Shown here: piece after piece, positions 33,872 through 42,815 of the stretch | How positions within the stretch are numbered: position 1 is the first letter of the stretch | Layout: each line of letters opens with the position of its first letter | Notes under the pieces: model-generated | The model's input: the letters and a program-made list of their open reading frames with translations, nothing else | Told to the model about the DNA's origin: nothing | The model's database searches: none | Source of the DNA: Lewinella sp050633125 | GTDB lineage: Bacteria > Bacteroidota > Bacteroidia > Chitinophagales > Saprospiraceae | Direction of reading: 5' to 3' | DNA length: 64,000 nt | Assembly (NCBI RefSeq): GCF_050633125.1 | Contig: NZ_JBOEFX010000054.1 | Coordinates: 1-64,000 of the forward strand | Made by a program: the position numbers and the translations under genes

Positions 33872-35137
33872 ATGACCGACGATATAGATATTAGGAGTGA
33901 AGAAGTACAGGAACTGCTAGGTACTCCTCCGCACTGGCTCGTTCGCTGGGGATTATTGTTTGCATTAATACTCCTTATTGTGACCGTTTGGTTACTATAT
34001 TGGATAACCTTTCCTGAAACGGTCAATGCTGTTATTCGCATCAAGCGAGAAGACCCTGAGATCGAACTGATCACTCCCCGTTCCGGGCATATCAGTGAGA
34101 TTTTTGTTGAATCTGAAGATACTGTAGTTGCGGGTGAGACACTCATCGTACTTAAGTCAACAGGAGAACCTTCTGATATCCATTATTTGGATGACAAATT
34201 AGCGCGCGTAAATATGGATCAGGACTCAGTGCTGATCAACTTAAATTTACCTAAAGACCTTATTCTTGGAAGGGTCAAAGAGCAGTTGTATACCTTTCAG
34301 GAAAAACAAGATGAAGTAAGAAACCTGCAAGAAGGAAGGCTTAGTCAAATGTCTATTGATGATATCAAGCAGGAAATCCGACAGGAAGAACGACAGATAA
34401 GTCGAGCACGGTCATTAATCGGAGTTTTAGAAAATCAGCGACTATCCAGCATAGCAGCTTATGAACGAGAATTAAATTTATTCCAGCAGGGAAAGATAGG
34501 GGATTACAACAGTGTCCGGGAAAAGGAAAACCTTAAGCTAGAAGCGGAGCGCAACGTATTGGAGACCGAATCCAGCATCAATGCAAGCTTAGGTAATATC
34601 AAACTCCTGCGTAGGCAATTAGCTACGACTGCTACCATTTCAGAGGAAAGTAAGCGTAAAGCAATGGATGGCTTAAGGGCAGAATTCGATAATTTACGCA
34701 GAGCAGTTGGCGACTGGCGCCGACGCAACATGGTCGTTTCTTCGATTGACGGGGTTGTTATTCTTGATGATATTCAAGAAACCAATTATGTAGAATCAGA
34801 AGACCGCTTAGCGGTAGTTATCCCTGCATCGCCTTCTAGTTTGATTGGTAAAACAGAACTTAAGCTCAATGAATCAGGGCAAGTTGCGGAAGGCCAGAAA
34901 GTGATTGTTGATTTCTTCAGCTTCCCCGCCCAACAGTATGGCGCCGTAGAAGGGATTGTAACCTTTAAAAGCAAAATTCCAACCAAGGATGATACCCTTC
35001 CTATAGAAATACGCTTCCCCAATGGCCTGGTAACCAATACCGGACGCAGTCTGGAAGTAGGACAGGATATGTCAGGTAATATGACAATTATCATTGAAGA
35101 AAAGCGGCTAATCAGCTGGTTGCTACAGCGGCTGTAA
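33872..35137 (+). CDS. HlyD-family membrane fusion (adaptor) protein
   Basis: A 421-residue periplasmic adaptor that bridges an inner-membrane exporter and an outer-membrane channel. The protein has an N-terminal cytoplasmic tail (1-29), one membrane segment (about 30-52) and a lipoyl/barrel half (SGHISEIFVESEDTVVAGETLIVL). A long coiled coil follows (about 130-280; QEERQISRARSLI), then the second lipoyl/barrel half (VVSSIDGVVILDD) and a C-terminal beta-barrel. Length and order fit the adaptors of bacteriocin-type exporters. The gene is 113 bases after the ABC exporter and most likely belongs to the same operon. Confidence 0.9.
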   Translation: MTDDIDIRSEEVQELLGTPPHWLVRWGLLFALILLIVTVWLLYWITFPETVNAVIRIKREDPEIELITPRSGHISEIFVESEDTVVAGETLIVLKSTGEPSDIHYLDDKLARVNMDQDSVLINLNLPKDLILGRVKEQLYTFQEKQDEVRNLQEGRLSQMSIDDIKQEIRQEERQISRARSLIGVLENQRLSSIAAYERELNLFQQGKIGDYNSVREKENLKLEAERNVLETESSINASLGNIKLLRRQLATTATISEESKRKAMDGLRAEFDNLRRAVGDWRRRNMVVSSIDGVVILDDIQETNYVESEDRLAVVIPASPSSLIGKTELKLNESGQVAEGQKVIVDFFSFPAQQYGAVEGIVTFKSKIPTKDDTLPIEIRFPNGLVTNTGRSLEVGQDMSGNMTIIIEEKRLISWLLQRL

Positions 35138-35266
35138 AATGCATAAATGATATGTTAAGTACTTGAAAAGCCTTTTTTTACAGTTCTAGTTTTAAAGAAA
35201 ACTTAAACCCGACTTTAATCATCAACAATCTTGCTGCTTTCATGCTTATTTGTAAAAACTATAAGC

Positions 35267-36820
35267 ATGAAACACCTAACGCTACTTTCTCTTTGTCTTT
35301 GTTTACTTTCTCAATCTGTTTTAGCACAAGAAAATACTGATTTACCCCCTTTTTTTTCCTCTATTCAGGCTACTACAACCTGGGGAGCTGATTTCCCAAG
35401 AACTAAAGGGGAGGTCAACTTTCAACTGTTTTCTCCCACTGAAAATGCTTATCACTTATTCCTTGACCCCAATAAAGCGCCAAAGGCATTATTGACGTTT
35501 AATAACCAGCATACGCTATTAAAAAACGAACAATTTGAACAAAGATTCAACTTAGAACCCCTCGTTTTTCAAGGAGCGATAAGTAGTAGGAGTAATAGTT
35601 TTACATGCTTTTCTCTTTTTTCACCTAAAAAGTCCACTCAGACTGTTATGTTGGCCCCCTTCCGAGATGGGGCATTAGGCAATTTAAACACCCTTTTTTC
35701 TTATGAGAGGTCAACTGCTGAAAGCGAAAGCGCAATAAGTACCGATAAATACAATAATCTAGGAGTCGTTTCTCCGCTTTATCGTAGCCCGGATGGAACA
35801 AAACTGGCTTACATTCAGTGTATATCGAAAAGGACAGTCAATACACAATCGCAATTTGTAATTGCTGTGATGAATGAATTTGGCGAGTTGCTCTGGCGAC
35901 GAAAGCTAGAATTAGAGAACGTGGCCGAATATATAACAGTTCTAGATGCAACAATAAGCAATGATGGCAAGGTGATTCTTTTGACTCAGCTCCATGCTTC
36001 CAAAACATTTGCAGCCTCTGTAGGAACACCCCATATAGCCGGTTACCGGTGCCAGGTTTTTAGCATTGATGAAACTGCAATACAAGATATAGACATCTAT
36101 CTAGAGGAAGAGGAGGCCCCATTAGAAAGTAGATTGTTTCTTCCTGGCGGCACCAGTGATGTTGTTACCGTTTGTGGACTCTACAACAATCTGGCCCTAG
36201 AAGGTGGAAACAATGGTGTCTTTATTAATACCATGAACATTGATGAGCAAACATTCACGTCGAATACCCACCCATTTTCCAATGTTTTGGATAGCAATAG
36301 TAACTATAGTGATTGGCAAGACAAGTTAATACTGAGGGACTTCTTCTTGTTAGATAACGGAAATTTTGGTTTTATCGCAGAGGTCGCTTACATCAGTACT
36401 CCTCAGCGTGTTGCAAATGCACAGCAGGTAAGCTTTGCAACTCATCAGTTGATTATTCCCTGGTTTAATAAGCAAGGGGACTTGGAGCGTATTGCTACAC
36501 TAGATAAAAAATTATTCACCTCCAATCCCTTGGCCAGCTCTTTTGCTGTAGGAGCCAAGGGAAATCAACTCCATTTTTTGTACAATACAGAAGCGACTAC
36601 GACCTTACCAATACCCGCAGACGCAAAGAGAAATTCTATATTCACGATTTCTCGTACATTGAATACTCAGGCAGGGTGGTCTTCAGAAAGAATTGTTGCA
36701 ATAAATACAGAAAAGAAGAAAGAGATACTTGCCCGACGTTCCACCTTTGCAAACAATCAGACTTTTTTGATTGCAGCAGACCGAAAATCTTTTCAAGTGG
36801 GTATTTTTACTACCGATTAG
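35267..36820 (+). CDS. Secreted protein with propeller-like repeats, function unknown
   Basis: A 517-residue exported protein starting at the ATG at 35267 with a Sec signal peptide (LTLLSLCLCLLSQSVLAQ). The frame continues 12 codons upstream without reason. Recurring motifs (YRSPDGTKLAYIQC, TISNDGKVILLTQ, LLDNGNFGFIAEV) suggest beta-propeller blades spread over 100-500, but the spacing is loose and I cannot name a family. It has no T9SS tail. It sits 130 bases after the adaptor gene in the same direction, so it could belong to the exporter unit; a cargo role is unlikely because it has an ordinary Sec signal. Confidence 0.7.
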   Translation: MKHLTLLSLCLCLLSQSVLAQENTDLPPFFSSIQATTTWGADFPRTKGEVNFQLFSPTENAYHLFLDPNKAPKALLTFNNQHTLLKNEQFEQRFNLEPLVFQGAISSRSNSFTCFSLFSPKKSTQTVMLAPFRDGALGNLNTLFSYERSTAESESAISTDKYNNLGVVSPLYRSPDGTKLAYIQCISKRTVNTQSQFVIAVMNEFGELLWRRKLELENVAEYITVLDATISNDGKVILLTQLHASKTFAASVGTPHIAGYRCQVFSIDETAIQDIDIYLEEEEAPLESRLFLPGGTSDVVTVCGLYNNLALEGGNNGVFINTMNIDEQTFTSNTHPFSNVLDSNSNYSDWQDKLILRDFFLLDNGNFGFIAEVAYISTPQRVANAQQVSFATHQLIIPWFNKQGDLERIATLDKKLFTSNPLASSFAVGAKGNQLHFLYNTEATTTLPIPADAKRNSIFTISRTLNTQAGWSSERIVAINTEKKKEILARRSTFANNQTFLIAADRKSFQVGIFTTD

Positions 36821-36930
36821 TAACCGTATCCAATTGCTGCTCAACAGCCAAGCGGGCGGGAATAATACCATTACTGTCAGGGGGGATAATTTGTTATCCT
36901 TCCTAGCGTTTACGGTTTAAATATTTCTTT

Positions 36931-36938
36931 TACTTTTG
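36931..36938 (+). promoter_or_regulatory. -7 box (TACTTTTG) for the ribF fusion gene
   Basis: Perfect TAnnTTTG ending 7 bases before the ATG at 36946, implying a near-leaderless transcript. Confidence 0.55.
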
Positions 36939-36945
36939 CAGCGTA

Positions 36946-38958
36946 ATGAGAGTATTCTATCAGCTCGAAGACCTTCCTCAATTTAAGAGGGCGGTACTCA
37001 CCATCGGCTCTTTCGACGGAGTACACAGCGGACATCAACAGCTGCTGGCCCGTATCAACCGCCTGGCACGCCAGAGTGGTGGCGAGAGCATTGTCATCAC
37101 TTTTCATCCCCATCCTCGACAGGTTATTTATCCAAAGGATGATTCCCTCAAGCTATTATCAACCATTGAAGAAAAGGTAGCTCTATTTGAACGCTATGAG
37201 GTAGATAATGTCGTCGTCGTTCCATTTACAGTAGCTTTTTCACAGCTTAGCGCTGATGAGTATATTCAACGGTTCTTGGTGGATAAATTCCATCCTGCGA
37301 CGATCGTCATTGGTTACGACCATAAATTTGGACTGAATCGCCAGGGAGACATTGATTACCTCAAGTGGCACAGTAAAGGAGCGGGCTTCAATGTGGTAGA
37401 AATCGAGCAGAAAGAGGTTGATGACATCGCAGTTAGCTCGACCAAAATTCGCAATGCGCTATTATCAGGTAAAGTAAAAGAAGCAGGCCGTTGGCTTAAT
37501 CACCAATACACCCTGACCGGGAAGGTGGTGCATGGTCAACAGCTAGGTACAAAACTGGGCTTCCCTACCGCAAACATCAAACCGAGTAACAAGTATAAGC
37601 TGATTCCTGCCGATGGTATCTATGCTGTTCGGGTAGTGCATCAGGAGGACGAATACAATGGAATGCTTTACATTGGTCGTCGACCAAGTATTGAGGGGGT
37701 CGATGAGCGAGTTATTGAAGTTAATATTTTTGATTTTGATCAAAAAATATACGGCCAAGAGCTGACCCTTTCTCTCGTAGAGTATACTCGGGGAGATCAG
37801 CAATTCTCCGATCTAGAAGGTTTAAAAAAGCAATTGGCGAAAGACAAGGAAGCAAGCTTGCAGATTCTTTCAAAAGAAGAACCGAACAGCCTTGGTGCGA
37901 CATTCAATCCCCAGGTAGCTATCGTTATCCTCAACTACAATGGAGCAGAATACCTCAAGCAATTTCTACCTTCGGTAATCGACTCCCTGGAGAATACAGA
38001 CTATCGTCTAATTGTAGCGGACAATGCCTCAACGGATAATTCTCTGGAGGTGCTCAGTACAGAATTTCCGGAAGTAGATTGCTTACGCCTGGATAAGAAC
38101 CACGGTTTTGCTGGGGGATACAATGAAGCCTTGGCCCAAGTTGAAGCAGACTATTTTGTATTACTCAACTCTGATGTTAAAGTGACAAAAGATTGGCTTC
38201 ATCCCTGTATCGAGCAGCTTGAAGCTGATCCTGGCCTCGCTGCCTGCCAACCTAAAATAAAAGCCTATTCAGATCCGGAATATTTCGAATACGCTGGTGG
38301 GGCAGGAGGGTGGATAGACACCTTGGGCTACCCCTTCTGTCGTGGGCGGATATTTGCCACCCTCGAACAAGACGAAGAACAATATGAGGAGAAGGAGGAG
38401 ATTTTTTGGGCTTCTGGCGCAGCGATGTTTGTCAGGGCCGACCTTTTCAAGTCCTTCGGAGGTTTTGACGCCGATTATTTTGCTCACGCAGAAGAAATAG
38501 ACTTATGTTGGCGATTTAAGCGTGCTGGTTATCGAGTTATGGCCATTCCTTCTTCAATCGTTTATCACCTTGGAGGAGGTACACTTGCCTATCAGTCGGT
38601 GCGAAAAACCTATCTCAATTTCCACAACACTTTGGTCACCAGTTTCAAAAATGAAAGTAAGGGCAAACTGCTGTGGTGGCTGCCGCTCCGGTTGTTGATG
38701 GACGGGCTGGCTGGATGCCTGTTTTTACTCCAGGGAAAGTGGCAACACATCGGTGCAATCGTAAAGGCTCATTGGCACTTTTTTCCTCGCCTGGGGTATT
38801 GGCTAAAACGTCGCAGGAGCTATAACCAGCGAATAACAACATTAGCCATAGGTCCTGAGAATAGAAAAGGAATATATCGGGGCAGCATCGTTTGGGCTTA
38901 TTATGGCCGTCGTATCAGGTCCTTCGGGGCATTACCAAAGCAACGTTTGAATGGCTAA
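36946..38958 (+). CDS. ribF: RibF (riboflavin kinase/FAD synthetase) fused to family 2 glycosyltransferase
   Basis: One uninterrupted 670-residue frame joins two whole enzymes. Residues 1-~310 are bifunctional RibF: FAD synthetase motif TIGSFDGVHSGH (19-30), FHPHPRQV, and the riboflavin kinase domain with LGFPTAN (~205) and ADGIYAV, ending as normal RibF does (LKKQLAKDKEASLQ). After a ~15-residue linker, ~325-670 form a rhamnosyltransferase-like GT2: VAIVILNYNGAEYL, VADNASTDNS, LLNSDVKV (DxD-type site as NSD), a His-Ala-Glu-Glu catalytic segment (YFAHAEEIDLCWR) and a C-terminal membrane segment. There is no stop or internal ATG at the joint. The pseudouridine synthase gene overlaps the end by 8 bases. 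Confidence 0.9.
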   Translation: MRVFYQLEDLPQFKRAVLTIGSFDGVHSGHQQLLARINRLARQSGGESIVITFHPHPRQVIYPKDDSLKLLSTIEEKVALFERYEVDNVVVVPFTVAFSQLSADEYIQRFLVDKFHPATIVIGYDHKFGLNRQGDIDYLKWHSKGAGFNVVEIEQKEVDDIAVSSTKIRNALLSGKVKEAGRWLNHQYTLTGKVVHGQQLGTKLGFPTANIKPSNKYKLIPADGIYAVRVVHQEDEYNGMLYIGRRPSIEGVDERVIEVNIFDFDQKIYGQELTLSLVEYTRGDQQFSDLEGLKKQLAKDKEASLQILSKEEPNSLGATFNPQVAIVILNYNGAEYLKQFLPSVIDSLENTDYRLIVADNASTDNSLEVLSTEFPEVDCLRLDKNHGFAGGYNEALAQVEADYFVLLNSDVKVTKDWLHPCIEQLEADPGLAACQPKIKAYSDPEYFEYAGGAGGWIDTLGYPFCRGRIFATLEQDEEQYEEKEEIFWASGAAMFVRADLFKSFGGFDADYFAHAEEIDLCWRFKRAGYRVMAIPSSIVYHLGGGTLAYQSVRKTYLNFHNTLVTSFKNESKGKLLWWLPLRLLMDGLAGCLFLLQGKWQHIGAIVKAHWHFFPRLGYWLKRRRSYNQRITTLAIGPENRKGIYRGSIVWAYYGRRIRSFGALPKQRLNG

Positions 38959-39679
38959 ACAGAGACTAGAGGTTTTACACGAAGAAGAATCGTTTCTTGT
39001 AATCAACAAACCCAGCGGGGTACTAAGTGTGCCAGATCGTTATGATCAGGATCTTCCGAATGCTAAACATCTATTGCAGGAGATTTACGGCGATATTCTT
39101 ACCGTTCATCGTATTGATAAAGATACGAGCGGGCTGCTTGCTTTTGCCCGTACTGCAGACGCACACCGGAATCTTTCTCAACAATTTGCAGCACATAGCC
39201 CTCGGAAAGTTTACTTGGCACTTGTGGAGGGAATCCCTTTCGAGAACGAAGGAGTGATAGAAACACCATTGATAGAAGACCCTCGCAAACCGGGCCGTAT
39301 GACGACCGCCGCGAAAGGATTGAGCGCTCACACCACTTACAAAGTCGTAGAGAAATACGCTAACTTCAGCTTACTGGAGGTGGGCATCAAAACCGGGCGA
39401 ACACACCAGATCAGGGTGCATCTACAGTCTATTGGCCACCCTGTGGTAGGAGACCCCTTCTATGGGCGCAGGCACGAATTATTTTTGTCTTCAATAAAAG
39501 GAAAGAAATACAGAAAGGCCAAGGGCAGACAAGAGCGGCCACTGATGGGCCGTACGGCTTTGCAAGCCTACCAATTACAATTAGAGCACCCCATCTCTGG
39601 AGAAGAAGTGTCCTTTGAAGCTGACCTCCCCAAGGATTTTCGCGCGACGCTTAATCAGTTGAGTCGTTGGGATAGATAG
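38951..39679 (+). CDS. RluA-family pseudouridine synthase
   Basis: Converts specific uridines in rRNA or tRNA to pseudouridine. The 242-residue protein has the full catalytic domain: motif I FLVINKPSGVLSVPD, motif II VHRIDKDTSGLL with catalytic Asp56, and motif III VGIKTGRTHQIRVHL. There is no S4 domain, as in the RluA/TruC rather than the RluD group. The start codon overlaps the end of the ribF-glycosyltransferase frame by 8 bases, indicating translational coupling. The target base cannot be assigned from sequence. Confidence 0.92.
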   Translation: MAKQRLEVLHEEESFLVINKPSGVLSVPDRYDQDLPNAKHLLQEIYGDILTVHRIDKDTSGLLAFARTADAHRNLSQQFAAHSPRKVYLALVEGIPFENEGVIETPLIEDPRKPGRMTTAAKGLSAHTTYKVVEKYANFSLLEVGIKTGRTHQIRVHLQSIGHPVVGDPFYGRRHELFLSSIKGKKYRKAKGRQERPLMGRTALQAYQLQLEHPISGEEVSFEADLPKDFRATLNQLSRWDR

Positions 39680-39740
39680 AGTGGAAGTATAAGCAGTGAT
39701 AGCTCTGCTGAGTAAAGAAGACAATAAGTACCCGAATATC

Positions 39741-40346
39741 ATGCATAAATCCTTATTAGTCCTATTTTATTCATTAGTGATTAATATCGCAAACGCACAA
39801 GTTGAATCTTCTATTCCTGACCAGTTTACGATGAAGATTGATCTAGAAAACTTAAACGCTGACACTGCATGTTATTTGGTTATTTCATTTTTGAAAACGG
39901 GTAGTGTGGATCATTTTATCTGGAACGACTCTCACTGTTTTTCGTTTATAACGAGTATCTCTTCCTTAGGAATTCAAGATACAAATTTGGCACCCAACGA
40001 ACGATTAGTGCGATACCAGCAAGTATTACCACTGTCTCAACTAATTATCGAGAATGACTTTGGTGACATGGAGACCATTGGTTTTAATCGAAAACACCCC
40101 AGAACAAAATTGCTCGATGATAGGGTTGTTGTTAATAGTCAATTTGCTTTGCCGAAACCAATTAATAATTTTCTATCTTTTGAACATTCAAGTACTATAG
40201 TCTTCAAATACAAGACTGAGTTGTCTGAATTATTGCTCAGGTCAGAGGACACCCAAATCCGTCTTCATTATCTCTATGTCCCCTACGAACACAACGATTC
40301 TTCTCCGTTCATTTTAACATCTAATTGGGTGGACATTTATAAGTAA
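39741..40346 (+). CDS. Small exported protein, function unknown
   Basis: A 201-residue protein starting at the ATG at 39741, at a signal peptide (LLVLFYSLVINIANAQ); the frame extends 15 codons upstream without signal character. The mature part looks beta-rich, is A/T-rich in base composition, and has no recognised motif. It contains only two Cys. It sits 61 bases after the pseudouridine synthase gene, in the same direction, but no link in function is evident. Confidence 0.65.
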   Translation: MHKSLLVLFYSLVINIANAQVESSIPDQFTMKIDLENLNADTACYLVISFLKTGSVDHFIWNDSHCFSFITSISSLGIQDTNLAPNERLVRYQQVLPLSQLIIENDFGDMETIGFNRKHPRTKLLDDRVVVNSQFALPKPINNFLSFEHSSTIVFKYKTELSELLLRSEDTQIRLHYLYVPYEHNDSSPFILTSNWVDIYK

Positions 40347-40417
40347 ATACTGTAAGTTAGTAAGAACTACTGTTGGTTTTTCGCAGGGCAAGCCTAAAAA
40401 AATAACACCTACTCTTT

Positions 40418-41266
40418 ATGATTAGAGGTACGATCTTTCACGAACTACTCAATTTGCCTTTCTATTTGTTAGATGTGAAAGGCTCACCCAGCGTAACCTA
40501 CCCCATCAAGAAGTTACCTTTCGGTAATCATCCCCGCCAATACTGCTTGGTCATAGAATCAGCTACCACGCCAAAGGCATGGATTGTCTATTGGCATGGT
40601 GGTGGCTGGCAGTTTGGAAGCCCAGAGCAGTTCCAGAAAACGGCAAACGCATGGCTGGAAGCCGGCTATGGGGTGATTATCCCAAGCTACCGCCGTTTGC
40701 CTTGGTATGATTTCCGTGCTATCCGCAGGGATACGATCGACGCATTAGTGGCCTGTCGACATTATTGGGAAGAAAACAATGGTGATCCTTCTCCGCCAGT
40801 TGTGTTATTGGGGATGTCCGCAGGTGGTCACCTGGCTGCCATTACAGGGCTAGATGCGGGTATTTGGCAGCAAGCAGGTTGGCAAAGTGAGCAAATAAAA
40901 GGGGTTATCGCCTGTGGGGCAGTCCTTGATTTGTCTATGATGAAAAATAACCCCGTTATTCGTTTATTGGCTGGGTCTCCCCAAAGAGCTACCTTCTCAA
41001 AGGCCAATCCTTCAGCGCAGTTAGCTGTTTTTACAGCACATATTCCCCCGTTTTTATTGATTCATGGCACAAAGGATGGAATGGTACCCTACCAGGCAGC
41101 AACAAATTTTCAAAAGCGCCTTCAGGAAATTCCCTCTGCTGCTTGTGAATTGATCACCATGCAAGAAGGGACGCATTTAGATGCTGCCCGCTGGATGTTT
41201 CATGACACGCCCTTGCGTCAAAGGATTATTGCCCGCGCCGAGGAATGGACAAATACAGCGATATAG
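40418..41266 (+). CDS. Alpha/beta-hydrolase esterase (HSL-like)
   Basis: A 282-residue cytoplasmic hydrolase of the carboxylesterase/HSL-like group. The oxyanion-hole motif HGGGWQFG lies at about 57-64, the nucleophile Ser in GMSAGGHLA at about 132-140, the Asp in HGTKDGMVPY near 225 and the His in EGTHLDAA near 250, so the catalytic triad is complete. There is no signal peptide. The family cleaves short-chain acyl esters, and some members act on acylated sugars. The substrate is unknown and the gene stands apart from its neighbours. Confidence 0.85.
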   Translation: MIRGTIFHELLNLPFYLLDVKGSPSVTYPIKKLPFGNHPRQYCLVIESATTPKAWIVYWHGGGWQFGSPEQFQKTANAWLEAGYGVIIPSYRRLPWYDFRAIRRDTIDALVACRHYWEENNGDPSPPVVLLGMSAGGHLAAITGLDAGIWQQAGWQSEQIKGVIACGAVLDLSMMKNNPVIRLLAGSPQRATFSKANPSAQLAVFTAHIPPFLLIHGTKDGMVPYQAATNFQKRLQEIPSAACELITMQEGTHLDAARWMFHDTPLRQRIIARAEEWTNTAI

Positions 41267-41285
41267 CTTAGCAAATAGAGAGGGC

Positions 41286-41301
41286 TATGCATTTTTGCAT
41301 A
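41286..41301. terminator. Short hairpin between convergent genes
   Basis: TATGC, ATTTTT loop, GCATA lies between the esterase and aminopeptidase stops. It may end transcription on both strands, but the stem is short. Confidence 0.35.
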
Positions 41302-41372
41302 ATACTAAGTATCCAGCAAAGAATAACTTTCCCATTTTAGGCTAGAGGCTTTGGTGCAGAGCACCGTTCTAT

Positions 41373-42764
41373 CTATAACTGACGAGCAGCCTCAATGTCT
41401 GCAATACTTTTAGGTATAGCCTTGCCAAGCAATCGAGAACCATTTTCTGTAATCAAGAGGTTGTCCTCAATTCTGATACCCCCAAAGTTGAAGTAGGGCT
41501 TTAGTGCACCATAATTGACGAAATCCTTGAATTTTCCTTCAGCTTCCCAACGCTCAATAAGGGTAGGAATGAAATAGATGCCAGGTTCTACGGTCAACGC
41601 GAAACCGGCTTCTAACTTCTTAGCTAAACGCAATGATTTTAGACCAAACTGAGTAGAACGCTGTGTATCTTCATCGTAGCCCACCCAGTTTTCGTTGAGG
41701 TCCTCCATATCATGAACGTCAAGTCCGATCATGTGGCCTAGACCATGCGGGAAAAACAAAGCATGAGCTCCTTCTGCAACAGCTGCTTCCGTATCACCTT
41801 TCATCAAGCCCAAGTCTTTCAGGCCTTCAACGATGATTCGCGCAGCCTGTAGGTGAGCATCTTTATAAGCAAACCCTGGCCGCAACGCCGCAGAACAGTC
41901 GTCCAAAGCTTTAAGGACAATAGCGTAAATGTCTTTTTGTTGGGACGTAAAGATTTTGGCTACGGGAAAAGTACGGGTAATATCCCCGGCATACTGACTA
42001 ATAGAGGAAGCTCCAGCATCCAACAAATAAAGGTGCCCATCTTTGACCACATTGCCATGGTGATGGTTGTGCAAAATATGCCCGTTGATGGTTCCAATGC
42101 AAGGATAAGCCAGGCGACCACCGCCACCAATAGCAATGCCTTCTACTATTCCTGCCACGGTGGATTCCCGCTGCCCTTCTGCTACCGTACGCATGGCTGC
42201 GAGGTGCATAGCGCGGGTTATATCAACGGCCTTGTCCATTTCCGCAGCTTCTTCCGCTGTTTTGTGAGAACGCAATTTGATCACTGCATGGCACAACGGT
42301 GCTGAAAATCCTTCTCTGGTCGCTTGCAAAGATTGCCCTAAGCAATCAGCTAGCAGCTCTACCCGTTCCGCCCGATAGGGGGGGAGGTAGTGAACCGGCT
42401 GCTGTTGCTCCTTTGCCTTGCGAATAACATCCAGCCCTGTTTTGTAAGGAGCATGTTGATCAGCTCCAATTAAGGCCGTCTTTTCGTCCATGCTCGGCTG
42501 GTTGCCCATCCAAACGATGTGATCGAGGCTGAGGTCATTGCCATAGAGCGTGGTCTTACCTGTCGACAAATCCATGATTAGAAAATGCCCTGTATCCTCC
42601 AATCCGGCGAAATAAAGGAAGTTGGAATCCTGGCGAAACGGATAAGTATTGTCCGTATAATTCATCGGGCTCTCTTCGTTACCGAAGATAAGAAGGAGTC
42701 CGTTATCAGTCATTTGTTGAGCCAGTGCATCCCGACGGTCCCGGTAGGTAGAAGGAGTAAACAT
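41373..42764 (-). CDS. pepP: Xaa-Pro aminopeptidase (aminopeptidase P)
   Basis: Removes an N-terminal residue that precedes proline. The 463-residue protein has the AMP_N domain (1-~135; YRDRRDALAQQM, NFLYFAGL) and a pita-bread metallopeptidase domain. The five metal ligands are visible: two Asp in LLDAGASSISQYAGDITRTF, His in HGLGHMIGLDVHD, Glu in LTVEPGIYF and Glu in GGIRIEDNLLIT. It has no signal peptide and acts in the cytoplasm on peptides. It converges with the esterase gene and is followed on the minus strand by the end of the operon; the upstream gene ends 51 bases before it. Confidence 0.92.
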   Translation of the reverse strand: MFTPSTYRDRRDALAQQMTDNGLLLIFGNEESPMNYTDNTYPFRQDSNFLYFAGLEDTGHFLIMDLSTGKTTLYGNDLSLDHIVWMGNQPSMDEKTALIGADQHAPYKTGLDVIRKAKEQQQPVHYLPPYRAERVELLADCLGQSLQATREGFSAPLCHAVIKLRSHKTAEEAAEMDKAVDITRAMHLAAMRTVAEGQRESTVAGIVEGIAIGGGGRLAYPCIGTINGHILHNHHHGNVVKDGHLYLLDAGASSISQYAGDITRTFPVAKIFTSQQKDIYAIVLKALDDCSAALRPGFAYKDAHLQAARIIVEGLKDLGLMKGDTEAAVAEGAHALFFPHGLGHMIGLDVHDMEDLNENWVGYDEDTQRSTQFGLKSLRLAKKLEAGFALTVEPGIYFIPTLIERWEAEGKFKDFVNYGALKPYFNFGGIRIEDNLLITENGSRLLGKAIPKSIADIEAARQL

Positions 42765-42815
42765 AGAACAGGAATTTTAGAAAAAAGGAAAAGAATCTCT
42801 AGTAAATGAAGTCGC

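Noticed and set aside
36676..36906. Small frame bridging the end of the secreted protein and the ribF promoter
   Set aside because: It overlaps a real gene in another frame and runs into the promoter region; the composition is not protein-like.
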